DNA from: SHLQ01 sp964451305
GTDB lineage: Bacteria; Actinomycetota; Acidimicrobiia; Acidimicrobiales; SHLQ01
Assembly (NCBI GenBank): GCA_964451305.1
Contig: CAYVHV010000019.1
Location: 5,896 to 69,895 of the forward strand
DNA: 64,000 nt
Direction: 5' to 3'
The notes beneath the pieces were generated by a model. The model ran no database searches and was not told the DNA's origin. It saw only the letters and a program-made list of their open reading frames with translations. Positions 9,801 through 18,104 of the stretch are shown here, one piece after another; position 1 is the first letter of the stretch; every line of letters starts with the position of its first letter. The position numbers and the translations under genes were made by a program.

Positions 9801-12800
9801 CGTGTGCCTCCACCATTGAATCCGGAGCCGAGTGCGAAGTCACGAGAACCGCCACTGTTCGTCCCGCCGCCGATGTGGGCCCATATGAGGTTGGGGTAGC
9901 GATCAGTGCAGCCAGTGATTCCGCTGTCGATGCGCTGATCATCCCTGAAGACCTGACCTCGCTTAGCGCCGCTGCGTCGACCGTTCCGCTTCGTTTCGTC
10001 GAGAACCCTGACATCGAACTCGACACGACGGTCGGCGAAGCAGAAAACAACGGTGACGGCACGTATACCATCGAGTACGGCGCAGAGGTTTCCAACACCG
10101 GCGACGTTCCCCTCTACCGAGTAGGCGTTGCCGACTTCATCTCACCAACGTTTGGTGACAATCTGATCGTCGACGAGATCGGCGCCGATAGCTGCAGTCT
10201 CGTCAGCTTCGCGAATCCTCTCGATCCAGATGCCACCTGCGAACGCACCCACACCGTGACCGTCCGTCCACTCGAAACGCTCGGACCGTGGAACGCCGAC
10301 CTCCAAGTCGATGCCGTTAGCCCTTCGGCAGCGCTCCTCGACGATGACTCATTCTTCGAAAGCGTTACCTTCACTGAAGAAGTCGCGTTGAGCGCTGACG
10401 CGGCGCTGGCGGTCGGAACCAACAATGGCGATGGCACCTACACACCCGAGTACGAAATCGTCGTTACCAACACCGGCAACGTTCCGATCATCGAACTCGC
10501 TGCCCCAGATGCCGGAGCCGGATACGGACAAGCGCTCATCGGCACCAACCCCGTATCCGATTCGTGCACGATCGTTTCGTTCAGTGACCCGCTGCTTCCG
10601 GGTGCCGAGTGCACGATCGAACAGACACATCTGATTTCGCCAGGTACCGGTTTGGGGGCTATCGAACTCGATGCCGAGGTGAGCGGACGATCTGCGTCTG
10701 GTGAAGGAACGACGGCCGAAGCGACGACGAATAGCGTCACGCTCGTCGAAGATCCAGAGCTCGAACTCGAAAGCACGGTGGCCTCTGTCGAAACCCTCGA
10801 AGACGGCACCTTCCGAGTCGTGATGGACCTTCGAGTCGTGAACGCCGGCGATGTCATCCTCGACGACATTGCTCTCGAGCTCGACCTCGACGAGGTCTTC
10901 GATGGCATTCCATTCCGACTCGATGGCGTGGTCAGCAACGACTTCCTTATCGAAGAAGCATTCACCGCTCGCGAATCTGAGAATCTTCTCGCGGCGGGCC
11001 AATCCATGGTCGTTGGAGCAGAGGGGTCGCTGAGTCTCGTCATTTCCGCTGAACCTGGAAGCAACGTTGGACCGTTCGTTGGCGATCTCCGAGGCTCCGG
11101 CACTTCGCCGGCCGGCACGTCGGTGACCTCGGTGATTCAAGCTCAGCTCGACCTGCCGTCGGTCGCGGTCAGTGTTCTTGCACAGTCGATCGACAACAAC
11201 CGCGACGGCTCGTACACCGTCACGTCGAGCTACGAGATCGAAAATGACGGAACGACCCCTCTCGAGTTCGTTCGCCTGACCGAAGATCTTGACGCCATCT
11301 ACGAAGGAACTCAGGTTCGCCTCGTATCGATCGACGGCGAAGGCCTGCCCATCGCTGACATCGATGATGATCAGCGCAGCGACAACCTCATCGAATGGGC
11401 TGCCGGCCTCGCTGCGGGTGACAGTGCCGTAATGACGAGCACCGTCGTCGTCACGCCAGGCAACATCTTGGGCCCATTCTTCCCATCGGTACGCGCGCTC
11501 GCCGCATCGCCAACCGGCACCGTCGTCGGTGCTGACGCAACCTCGATCGACAGCATTGAGTTTGTCGAACAACCTGCACTGCGCGTCGAGCAGAGATTGG
11601 CGAACCGTCCGGTATGGAACGGAGACCGCTTTGAAGTCACCTTCGCGATCGAAGTAATCAACGATGGCGACGTTGAGCTTCGAGGCGTGCAGGTTCGTGA
11701 AGATCTTCTCAACGCACTCGGTTCAGGCAGCGGCATCGTCGTTCGCGATATCCGTTCCGAGTCTTTGACCGTCAACCAAGGCTTCAACGGGCTCGGCCGT
11801 CCTCCGACCGAGGATGGCTCCGAAGCTACTGGAGGCGACATTGGAGATACCCGCCTTCTGGGCGGGGGCGACACGCTCGCTGCTGGTGACTCGGCAATCG
11901 TCGAACTCGACCTCGTCATCAGGCCCGAGACCCGCGGCGTCTACAGCACCCGAGTCGTGGTGTCGGCACGAACGCCATCGGGCACCGACCTCGGTAGCGG
12001 CGATGAGCAGATCGAAGCCAATACACTCACCCGCCTCAGCGTTCAGGGCGAACTCGGCGTTGCCAAGCAGCTCGTCGGCGATGCGGTTCTCCAGGGCGAC
12101 GGAAGCATCGCGGTCACCTACGAAATTCTCGTCGAGAACGCCGGACCGTTCCCACTCAACAACGTCGCTGTCCACGATCAGCTCAGCCAAGCCTTCGGTG
12201 TGGGCTCGGTCTTCGAAACCTCGCCGGTTCGCATCGAGCCTGGGTCACCGTGTGCAGGGTTCGCCAGCACCAGTTACGACGGTGGCACGGTCGATCCGGT
12301 CCTCGCAACGGGCTTTGGGCTGCTCTCCGGTGAGAGCTGCACGATTCAATATGACGCCATCGTCACGCCATCGATCGACCTTCCCGGCCCATACCGCAGC
12401 TCAGCTTTTGCGATTGCGACCGACCCGTTCTCGGGAACCGTCCTCGATGATTCGACCGACGGTACCAACACCGACCCCGACGGCAACCAAGAACCCGGCG
12501 ACAACGACATTGCAACCCCGGTCGTCGTAGCGATCCCAGAACCATCCGTTGAGATCGGCGTCGTTGCCCTGCCGAGCGGCGCGCTCGATCCGTCCGGTCG
12601 CTTCGAGCTCGGCTATCAAATCTCGGTGACGAACAACGGCGGTATCGACATCCTTGCGTCCCGGGTCCTTGCTGATCTCGACGAGATGTGGGACGTCGAC
12701 TTCGATGTCATCTCCCTCGAGAGCGACGACGTCGATGTGAACGACGGCTTCAACGGAAACGGGGATACGAACCTCCTCGATCGCCGCAGCCGAATCGCTG

Positions 12801-13330
12801 CAAATGAAACACTCGAGTTCACCTTGCGAGTGCGTGCAGTAGAGCCTGAGTCGGGCGAACTCGGACTCGATGTGGCAGTACAGGGAGTTTCGATCACCGG
12901 AGCAGCGGTCAACAGCGCACTCGGAGCGCCGTCAGCTGCGGCGGGGCCTGACGGTGTCCTGCAGACGACGTTCTTCGACACGATGACCACACGAGAGAAG
13001 CAGCTCGTTGGTTTGGGAAGCGCAGCGATCTTGCTCTTCCTGCTCTTGTTCATTCGTTCGATGTACGTCAAGGCGCGCAACTACCGTGAAAAGCGGGCCG
13101 TTGAAGCGCTCGCTGCAGCCGAAGAGCGCAAGGCCATCAGTGCTGGCGACGACGGCTATGTGTACATCGATCTACGTCAGCGAGATGGCAAACGTGACCT
13201 GGCACGGCCACGGGCGATCGAGCCGGTCATCGACATCCGAGATGATGCCGACGAGAACCGTCATAGCAACGAGCATCACAAGGCCCGTCGCCGCCGCGGC
13301 CGTCGACCGCAACGCCGCATCGAGTCCTAG
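6803..13330 (+). CDS. giant cell-surface protein with tandem DUF11-like repeats
   Basis: 2175 aa. It starts at ATG 6803 (MRRLAILTILL, signal peptide or anchor), not at 6677. It then carries about a dozen repeats of 125-165 aa. Each opens with a strand like NNNDGTYS or NNGDGTYT, then V-x-N-x-G-D-V-P-L, and often ends in a Cys-containing loop such as DSCSIVSFSDPLLPGAEC. Repeat starts lie near 8355, 8850, 9245, 9655, 10040, 10415, 10790, 11190, 11615, 12090 and 12585. This matches immunoglobulin-like DUF11 conserved-repeat proteins. One membrane span (about residues 2067-2088) precedes a basic cytoplasmic tail. The protein is therefore a wall-spanning stalk or adhesin; its function is inferred. 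Confidence 0.85.
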   Translation: MRRLAILTILLTALSVAGSVGFIRAFSDAGHPFSTTWCDSPEVIQLASESLDGVVTAAPGVSVARGAEVTVGTRGPAVRLNELGSRAQVNLGQTLFHTQWLFSSVSPGDAIRTDVLIGAARQPVEATSVRGALVPAADQLEVGLLAEAVERPSSTGEVDVFSGATEFLFTNEGETPIELIAAIGCPALSMDTEQISAPAWDADLQRFVSEHSVTLNNQLANSRVQALRSLDQNVASTIVEDVTIDLDLAAAGFSSAEIVDVVGIGSLNSRLNEAFDGLTDTALLANPLRLADSDEQTFRFSVAYEPDFNDPAWDEGIAAPAPEIAVRGRVDSVQVGLSGVLRAAGADVDRSISPDLLDTPTPGVVLELNELEEPRLDEDGRAVLSHELVIVNNGETAVTGLTIDLPLVEMFGPGSVVEAINIQGREACVVPISTGYDGGGSSTLIFDADGLGVDGRCRVTVDARVLPGIQAGFNGTVYDAPVTVTAQSGARVVRDVESLRAPLAQDAGLDIEIVDVEVTNNNDGQYLVEGTIDLENDGALTLSGATISFDVQQPTTAGDDLEVEPVAGARGVGGGETFEPAPVFFSPHVGDERCVAAGAPGGAFASAFISGDITIAPAETCSVDFSFIAIPGQSLEGWQLTARSATVLTAIQPELAESGTSLISFPEAPVIESDVDVESIVNNANGNYTVRTVATFTNSGDVPLTSVAVSDDATRAFGQQLLSHERVGDSCSIVSNESRLATAAISPDANTCTVTTVSVIAPGADLDGDLVEFDAVATSTSSVEVETSVETNVISFTEDARIATAIRVESVERVAEDTVAFVLAGTLRNTGDIEAREVHAEIDLAETFALEDGDVGFDVQFLTVDGLTASEEFDGSSSVELLPGTETLAAGNQVDYRILVHASPGDQPGPFEFTIETEATSPSRDDVLTRPASRSTTVPIIGITSRSLEAENNNDGTYSITHSVTAENAGANDLESIVVLTSFEDTFGGILVGDVAVASTCASTIESGAECEVTRTATVRPAADVGPYEVGVAISAASDSAVDALIIPEDLTSLSAAASTVPLRFVENPDIELDTTVGEAENNGDGTYTIEYGAEVSNTGDVPLYRVGVADFISPTFGDNLIVDEIGADSCSLVSFANPLDPDATCERTHTVTVRPLETLGPWNADLQVDAVSPSAALLDDDSFFESVTFTEEVALSADAALAVGTNNGDGTYTPEYEIVVTNTGNVPIIELAAPDAGAGYGQALIGTNPVSDSCTIVSFSDPLLPGAECTIEQTHLISPGTGLGAIELDAEVSGRSASGEGTTAEATTNSVTLVEDPELELESTVASVETLEDGTFRVVMDLRVVNAGDVILDDIALELDLDEVFDGIPFRLDGVVSNDFLIEEAFTARESENLLAAGQSMVVGAEGSLSLVISAEPGSNVGPFVGDLRGSGTSPAGTSVTSVIQAQLDLPSVAVSVLAQSIDNNRDGSYTVTSSYEIENDGTTPLEFVRLTEDLDAIYEGTQVRLVSIDGEGLPIADIDDDQRSDNLIEWAAGLAAGDSAVMTSTVVVTPGNILGPFFPSVRALAASPTGTVVGADATSIDSIEFVEQPALRVEQRLANRPVWNGDRFEVTFAIEVINDGDVELRGVQVREDLLNALGSGSGIVVRDIRSESLTVNQGFNGLGRPPTEDGSEATGGDIGDTRLLGGGDTLAAGDSAIVELDLVIRPETRGVYSTRVVVSARTPSGTDLGSGDEQIEANTLTRLSVQGELGVAKQLVGDAVLQGDGSIAVTYEILVENAGPFPLNNVAVHDQLSQAFGVGSVFETSPVRIEPGSPCAGFASTSYDGGTVDPVLATGFGLLSGESCTIQYDAIVTPSIDLPGPYRSSAFAIATDPFSGTVLDDSTDGTNTDPDGNQEPGDNDIATPVVVAIPEPSVEIGVVALPSGALDPSGRFELGYQISVTNNGGIDILASRVLADLDEMWDVDFDVISLESDDVDVNDGFNGNGDTNLLDRRSRIAANETLEFTLRVRAVEPESGELGLDVAVQGVSITGAAVNSALGAPSAAAGPDGVLQTTFFDTMTTREKQLVGLGSAAILLFLLLFIRSMYVKARNYREKRAVEALAAAEERKAISAGDDGYVYIDLRQRDGKRDLARPRAIEPVIDIRDDADENRHSNEHHKARRRRGRRPQRRIES

Positions 13331-13335
13331 GGGGC

Positions 13336-13779
13336 TTAGGCCTCGTTCTCGAGTGCCATAACCTGATCGACGCGACTCTGATGGCGTCCACCTTCAAACT
13401 CGGCGACCGCAAAGAGGTCGACGATCTCCAACGCGAGCCCCACTCCTACGACACGTTCGCCCATCGAAAGCACATTCGCATCGTTGTGCTGCCGGGCAAG
13501 GCGGGCGGTGAACAAACAGTTGCATAGCGCAGCGCGAATGCCCTTGACCTTGTTCGCAGCGAGCTGTTCGCCCTGTCCCGAGCCACCGAGAACGATGCCC
13601 CAGTCGGCTGATCCAGCAACAACCGCCCGACCAACTGCCGCACAGAAGGGCGGATAGTCGACAGGGTCGGTCGAATCGGTTCCAACATCGGTGATGTCGT
13701 GACCTTGAGCCTGTAGGTGCTCGATGACGATCTCTTTCAGCCTGAATCCGGCGTGATCACTTCCAATAGCAATGCGCAT
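13336..13779 (-). CDS. rpiB: ribose-5-phosphate isomerase B
   Basis: Interconverts ribose 5-phosphate and ribulose 5-phosphate in the pentose phosphate pathway. 147 aa from ATG 13779 (MRIAIGSDHAGF); the longer frame to 13833 adds residues outside the family. The anion-hole segment GGSGQGEQLAANKVKG is of the Mycobacterium tuberculosis type, where Glu rather than Cys is the catalytic base. The phosphate and sugar contacts around ARQHNDANVLSMGERVVG are present. The stop is 5 nt from the convergent giant gene. Confidence 0.93.
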   Translation of the reverse strand: MRIAIGSDHAGFRLKEIVIEHLQAQGHDITDVGTDSTDPVDYPPFCAAVGRAVVAGSADWGIVLGGSGQGEQLAANKVKGIRAALCNCLFTARLARQHNDANVLSMGERVVGVGLALEIVDLFAVAEFEGGRHQSRVDQVMALENEA

Positions 13780-13923
13780 GTTGACATTCTGCTTCGCTGT
13801 CGCGTCGCGTGCATTAACGAGACGGAAAAACACCTATTCCCGAATGGCTCACTGCGAATAGGTCCAATGCACCGTTTCTGGCTTTTCAGTACAGGTTTCT
13901 TCGTCGTGTGCCGAATCTCAACC

Positions 13924-14517
13924 ATGGTCAAAAAGGGTCTATTCGGGCGAACGCGCCGCTCCACGTCAAAACGAGCCAACCGCGCGAAGGGTGAGCGCGG
14001 CGCTGCCCTTATTGAGTTCGCCCTCATTGCACCGCTGTTCTTCACGGTCGTCTTCGGTGGTATCGAGATCGGATTGATGTTCCGTAGCTACCTCGCTCTC
14101 GAAGACATGACCCGTGCAACAGCTCGAATCGCATCCGTCGAGCGAGATTCCGCCGACGCCGATATGAGGATTCTTGAGTTTATTGCGAACCGTGCTGCGC
14201 CTCTCCAGGGCGATGTCACGAGGGTTGTCATCTTTAACGCTGACACACTCGAGGCTGGTGTCCCGCAGAACTGCATTGATTCGGACACCGGTGCTGGTGC
14301 ATCACGTTCTGGAATCTGCCAGTCGTACAACGTCGTGGACGGAGACGTTTCCGCCGTCGCTGCTGGTCCCGCAGAGAATGGCTGGCCGTCATCACAGCGG
14401 GATGCCTTCGACAACATTGGCATCTACGTCGAATACGACTACCAGTATGCGACCGGGTTTTTCGACACGCTGACGCTGTCGTCGACCACCATCGAAGTTA
14501 TTGAGCTGGACCTGTAA
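13924..14517 (+). CDS. TadE-like minor pilin / pilus-assembly protein
   Basis: 197 aa from ATG 13924. A basic leader ends in KGERGAALIEFALIAPLFFTVVFGGIEIG, shown here only to mark its limits: the GAALIEFALIAPLFF core is the TadE signature, with Glu after the cleavage-like site. The rest is a short extracytoplasmic domain with two cysteines. It lies 2 nt before a second TadE-type gene, so they are co-transcribed. No tadA, tadB, tadC or flp gene is in the window, so the secretion machinery must be elsewhere or absent. Confidence 0.85.
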   Translation: MVKKGLFGRTRRSTSKRANRAKGERGAALIEFALIAPLFFTVVFGGIEIGLMFRSYLALEDMTRATARIASVERDSADADMRILEFIANRAAPLQGDVTRVVIFNADTLEAGVPQNCIDSDTGAGASRSGICQSYNVVDGDVSAVAAGPAENGWPSSQRDAFDNIGIYVEYDYQYATGFFDTLTLSSTTIEVIELDL

Positions 14518-14519
14518 TC

Positions 14520-15785
14520 ATGAACAACGATTCAACCTCTGAGAAGAACATCTTTTCTCGACTGCTCCATCGTCTCAAGCACGACCGAGGCGCCGTCTTG
14601 GTCGAGGCAGCGATTGCGATTCCGATGCTGTTGCTCGTCATCCTGGGCGCCACTGAAGCTGGACTTGGGTGGGAAGCGAAGTCATCGACGGTCTCGGGAG
14701 TGCGCACCGGCGTCCTTCGAGCATCGACCATTGGCGATCGCCCAGAGACCGACATTCGCGTATTGCAGTCGATTATCGGCGAAGTCGGTGCCGACAACGT
14801 CGACCGGATCGAGTGGATTCGAATCTTCGAAGCCAGTGGCGATCCCGATGTGAAGTTCCAAACGTGTGCTGCTGACCCAGGCGGATTCCCGGGCTGCGTC
14901 GTCTACGACGCGAGCTTCATCAACGAGGTTGTCACCACTCCTGACGCGGCGCTGTTTCAGCAGACCAGGTTCGACCAGGGCATCGGTGGCAGCTCCCCGG
15001 ATCCTACGACCGGTCGCTTTACGGCCTACACCTGCGCCTCAGGTGCCATCGATGAGAACTGGTGTGCATCGAGCCGCACCATCGGCGGCGACACACAGTT
15101 TGGTGTCGCTATCAGCTACAAGCACGAGTGGTTCACCGGCATCTTCCCATTCGACTCACCGACCTTCCAGGAATACGTCATCTCGTCGACGTTCGCCAGC
15201 GGCGGTACGAACATCGCATCGGGATCGGGCACAGGCCTTCCCGGACCATTCGCAGGCGGCACCGTGGTTCCAACGATCGACTTTGACGATCCGACCGACC
15301 TCGCCGATCCCGCCGGAGTGATTGGAGCCACCAGTGGCGTCAATGCCTCGACGGACTTCAACACCGCACCTGACGGCGAAGAATTCCTCGGCCCGTACGC
15401 ATCCACCTTGTCTCCAACAACCTTCCAGTTCGACAACCTGACACCTGGCCATGAAGCCTGCGTAAGTTTCGATCTCTTCATCATCGGTTCGTGGGACAAC
15501 TCCAATGACCCAAGGTGGGGGCCTGATACCTTCCAGGCGACGGCCATTGGAAACGGCAGTGGAACAAATACGACAACCGGTGCGGTGAACTACACGTCCG
15601 GACAGTTCAACGGCTCACCAACCGGATACGGCATCGTCCCAATTACGGTATGTGACTTCGTTCCGGCTAGCGGATCGATCGTGCTCTCCCTCAATGCGGA
15701 CATGATCCAAAATCATAGTCAACACTCGAACACCAACGATGAAGCATGGGGTATCGACAACCTCAGCGTCTCGACGTCTGAGTAA
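14520..15785 (+). CDS. TadE-like protein with added C-terminal beta-rich domain
   Basis: 421 aa. Residues 20-55 form a TadE-type segment (DRGAVLVEAAIAIPMLLLV). Residues 60-230 resemble the extracytoplasmic part of TadE/TadG proteins. Residues 235-421 are a separate Gly/Thr/Asp-rich domain with motifs such as FDLFIIGSWDNS, DPRWGPDTFQ and DEAWGIDNLSVS, which look like a jelly-roll or lectin-type sandwich. TadE proteins are normally about 150-200 aa, so this is a fusion. It may be a surface-exposed pilus tip or adhesin. The domain identity needs a profile search. Confidence 0.75.
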   Translation: MNNDSTSEKNIFSRLLHRLKHDRGAVLVEAAIAIPMLLLVILGATEAGLGWEAKSSTVSGVRTGVLRASTIGDRPETDIRVLQSIIGEVGADNVDRIEWIRIFEASGDPDVKFQTCAADPGGFPGCVVYDASFINEVVTTPDAALFQQTRFDQGIGGSSPDPTTGRFTAYTCASGAIDENWCASSRTIGGDTQFGVAISYKHEWFTGIFPFDSPTFQEYVISSTFASGGTNIASGSGTGLPGPFAGGTVVPTIDFDDPTDLADPAGVIGATSGVNASTDFNTAPDGEEFLGPYASTLSPTTFQFDNLTPGHEACVSFDLFIIGSWDNSNDPRWGPDTFQATAIGNGSGTNTTTGAVNYTSGQFNGSPTGYGIVPITVCDFVPASGSIVLSLNADMIQNHSQHSNTNDEAWGIDNLSVSTSE

Positions 15786-15809
15786 ACCGAATTCACGTGA
15801 GGCTGTGCC

Positions 15810-15828
15810 GCTCGACTACTGGTCGAGC
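15810..15828. terminator. inverted repeat between convergent genes
   Basis: GCTCGAC and GTCGAGC form a perfect 7-bp stem with a TACTG loop. It sits between the TadE-type gene and the convergent transglycosylase gene and overlaps the latter's stop. There is no clear T tract, so a bidirectional terminator role is only plausible. Confidence 0.4.
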
Positions 15829-16922
15829 GTGCGCACCCACGGGTTCTCGGCAACATAGTCGGCAGCGGGGATGCGCTCTTCGGTTCGGAAGCCAACGGGC
15901 AGCCACAGTGTCCCTTCGACACTGCCGACGTACACCTCCCAGTTGTAGATGCCTCGGAAGGCTCGTTCGTCCAGGCGGATCATCTCGGCGTAGGCAAGCA
16001 CGGCGTTTCCGTAGTTGAACGAGTTGTTGTAGCCCCACAGTCCGGCGTTGATGTCGTCGAGGCCGCCGCGTTGCACGAGGTATCGGGCTGCGCCATGAAT
16101 TGCGTCGGAAGGATCGTGGACGTCACCGCCTTGGCTGACCTCTGGCCATGTCGTCGGCAGGAACTGCATTGGGCCCTGAGCGCCAGCGCTACTGATGCCA
16201 TCGATACGTCCAATCACCGTCTCTACGAGGTTGACACCAGCGAGTACTTCCCAATCGATGCCGGTTTGTTCCGATGCGCTCTGGTAGAAGGCAACTAAGT
16301 CCTCCGCGGGCGCCGGTTCGATGATCTCCCACGGTGGGACGTTCTCACCACGGGGAGCGTCGCCGACATGAATTCCGAGTTCTTGGCGAGCCAGAATGTG
16401 AAGCTCGGCGAATGGACGCAGGTCGTCGGGAACGCCCTCGAGAAACTCTGGGATCCATTCTTCGTTGCGAATGAGCGTACGGACGACGAGCTGTTCGGTA
16501 TGCCCAAGGTCGGCGTATGCCTCGTCGCTCAGTCCGTCGACGCGAAGGGCTCGCTCGACCTCGGTGAAGAGTTCAGCGGCGTCCGCTGCGTTGTCTACCG
16601 AGACCGGGATGACGCGCCCGTTGAAGGCCCGAGGGGCGTCGTCCGCGTACGCGGCGTGCATGATCTCCGGGATGCCTTCAGGGATGGTGGAGGTCAACGC
16701 CAGCGTGTCGCCATCGGCTGGAGCTGAATCCGCTGCTTCCGATTCGTCTTCAAACGTCTCAGTAACGGGTTCGACTTCAGTGTCGATTTCGGCGTCGGTT
16801 TCGACCTCGGTCTCGGATGCGGATGTGGTGGGGGGTGGCGTTAACTCGCTTGCAGAGTCGGTGCTGCTAGAACAGCCAGCCGCGACGAGAGCAATTGCGA
16901 GAATCGCAGTGCGTAGTTGCAT
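15816..16922 (-). CDS. lytic murein transglycosylase lipoprotein (SLT domain)
   Basis: Cleaves peptidoglycan glycan strands between MurNAc and GlcNAc to anhydro products. 368 aa from ATG 16922. The short signal ends in the lipobox LVAAGC, then an acidic Thr/Ser/Glu linker. The catalytic domain at the C-terminal half has DWEVLAGVNLVETVIG, with the candidate catalytic Glu, then GISSAGAQGPMQFLPTTW and GAARYLVQRGG, the classic SLT features. The middle region may help anchor or regulate it. It is convergent with the TadE genes and divergent from gtrA. Confidence 0.88.
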   Translation of the reverse strand: MQLRTAILAIALVAAGCSSSTDSASELTPPPTTSASETEVETDAEIDTEVEPVTETFEDESEAADSAPADGDTLALTSTIPEGIPEIMHAAYADDAPRAFNGRVIPVSVDNAADAAELFTEVERALRVDGLSDEAYADLGHTEQLVVRTLIRNEEWIPEFLEGVPDDLRPFAELHILARQELGIHVGDAPRGENVPPWEIIEPAPAEDLVAFYQSASEQTGIDWEVLAGVNLVETVIGRIDGISSAGAQGPMQFLPTTWPEVSQGGDVHDPSDAIHGAARYLVQRGGLDDINAGLWGYNNSFNYGNAVLAYAEMIRLDERAFRGIYNWEVYVGSVEGTLWLPVGFRTEERIPAADYVAENPWVRTLDQ

Positions 16923-16980
16923 ACTCACTATTAATGGCTCCAAGCGATGACTTTCGACAACATGGCCTAACCTGATTGGG

Positions 16981-17439
16981 ATGATTGAGGCTCGGCGATA
17001 CGACCCGGAGAGACTCTGGTCTGACTACGGATCCCGTTTGATGCGCTTCGGCGGTGTCACGGTGGTGACCACCGTTGTGGGCCTGCTCACCCTACTCGTT
17101 GGTTTGGAAGTCTTTGGTTGGTCCGAAGTTCCATCCAACCTCGTGTCGGTGTTGGCGAGCACACCATTTGGGTACTTCTTGAACCGGCATTATGTATGGG
17201 AGCGCGAGCCTGGCAACCACAGTGCATCACGCGAGGTTGGTCCGTTCTGGACGATGACGCTTCTCGGATTTGTTGTTTCGACCCTCGCAGTGTGGGCGGT
17301 TGGGTCGGTTACCGATTCAACAATCGCCATCCTGGTTACCCAGATTGCCGCCTTTGCGTCCCTCTGGTTGGTCAAGTTCTACTTCCTTGAGAAGGTGCTC
17401 TGGAGCGACGATGTTGAACACGTCGCCGAACGTGTCTGA
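16981..17439 (+). CDS. GtrA family membrane protein
   Basis: 152 aa with four predicted membrane helices and the GtrA-type segments RFGGVTVVTTVVGLL and TPFGYFLNRHYVWER. GtrA proteins are linked to moving lipid-linked sugars across the membrane for surface glycan decoration. The start ATG 16981 is only 59 nt from the divergent lipoprotein start. The 3' end overlaps the following methyltransferase by 29 nt, indicating translational coupling. Confidence 0.85.
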   Translation: MIEARRYDPERLWSDYGSRLMRFGGVTVVTTVVGLLTLLVGLEVFGWSEVPSNLVSVLASTPFGYFLNRHYVWEREPGNHSASREVGPFWTMTLLGFVVSTLAVWAVGSVTDSTIAILVTQIAAFASLWLVKFYFLEKVLWSDDVEHVAERV

Positions 17440-18058
17440 GCTCGCTGAAGCCGACCGAGTTCGAGCCGAACGCGCTCGAGGCTTCATGCCACCGAACGAA
17501 GGTTTGGCCCTGCACCACCACGCGATGACATGCCCGGTCGACGGATCGTTCCTCGAGGTCGGAAGCTACTGCGGAAAGTCTGCGATCTATCTGGGGGCAG
17601 CGGCCCGAGATAGAGGGCGGCTACTGTTTGCGCTCGACCATCACCGAGGATCGGAGGAGAACCAGTCGGGTTGGGAGTTTCATGAACCCGATCTCGTCGA
17701 TGACTCGATTGGTCTCATGGACACGCTTCCAACATTTCGCTCGACGATCTACGACGCTGGCCTCGAAGGCACCGTCGTTGCGCTCGTAGGAGATTCCCCC
17801 CGGGTCGCAGCGGTGTGGGAGACCCCACTCGCACTGTTGTTTATCGATGGGGGTCACGGGGCCGAACCTGCGCACCTCGACTACGACGGTTGGGTTCCGA
17901 AGCTCCGCGCTGGCGGCACGCTCTTGATCCACGACGTGTTCCCAGACCCGGCCGATGGCGGACGGCCGCCCTATGAGATCTACCTCCGTGCGCTCGACGA
18001 TGGGTTTATCGAGTTTGCGGTTGAGGGCTCCCTGCGGGTGCTACGCGCACCGCAGTGA
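17411..18058 (+). CDS. class I SAM-dependent methyltransferase
   Basis: 215 aa from ATG 17411. The SAM site is visible in FLEVGSYCGKSAIYLGAAAR (motif I), followed by LFALDHHRGSEEN and the DGGHGAEPAHLDYDGW segment typical of Methyltransf_24-type enzymes. The substrate is unknown; overlap with gtrA suggests a role in surface glycan or lipid modification. Longer readings start at 17270 inside gtrA and have no methyltransferase features there. Confidence 0.85.
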   Translation: MLNTSPNVSELAEADRVRAERARGFMPPNEGLALHHHAMTCPVDGSFLEVGSYCGKSAIYLGAAARDRGRLLFALDHHRGSEENQSGWEFHEPDLVDDSIGLMDTLPTFRSTIYDAGLEGTVVALVGDSPRVAAVWETPLALLFIDGGHGAEPAHLDYDGWVPKLRAGGTLLIHDVFPDPADGGRPPYEIYLRALDDGFIEFAVEGSLRVLRAPQ

Positions 18059-18104
18059 CAACACCGCCATAACACGACCGTCGCCAACCGGTCTCGCCAG
18101 AGAT

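Noticed and set aside
10349..11572. A 407-aa minus-strand open frame within the giant repeat gene
   Set aside because: It shows no motif and lies entirely within a repeat gene with clear coding signals on the plus strand.
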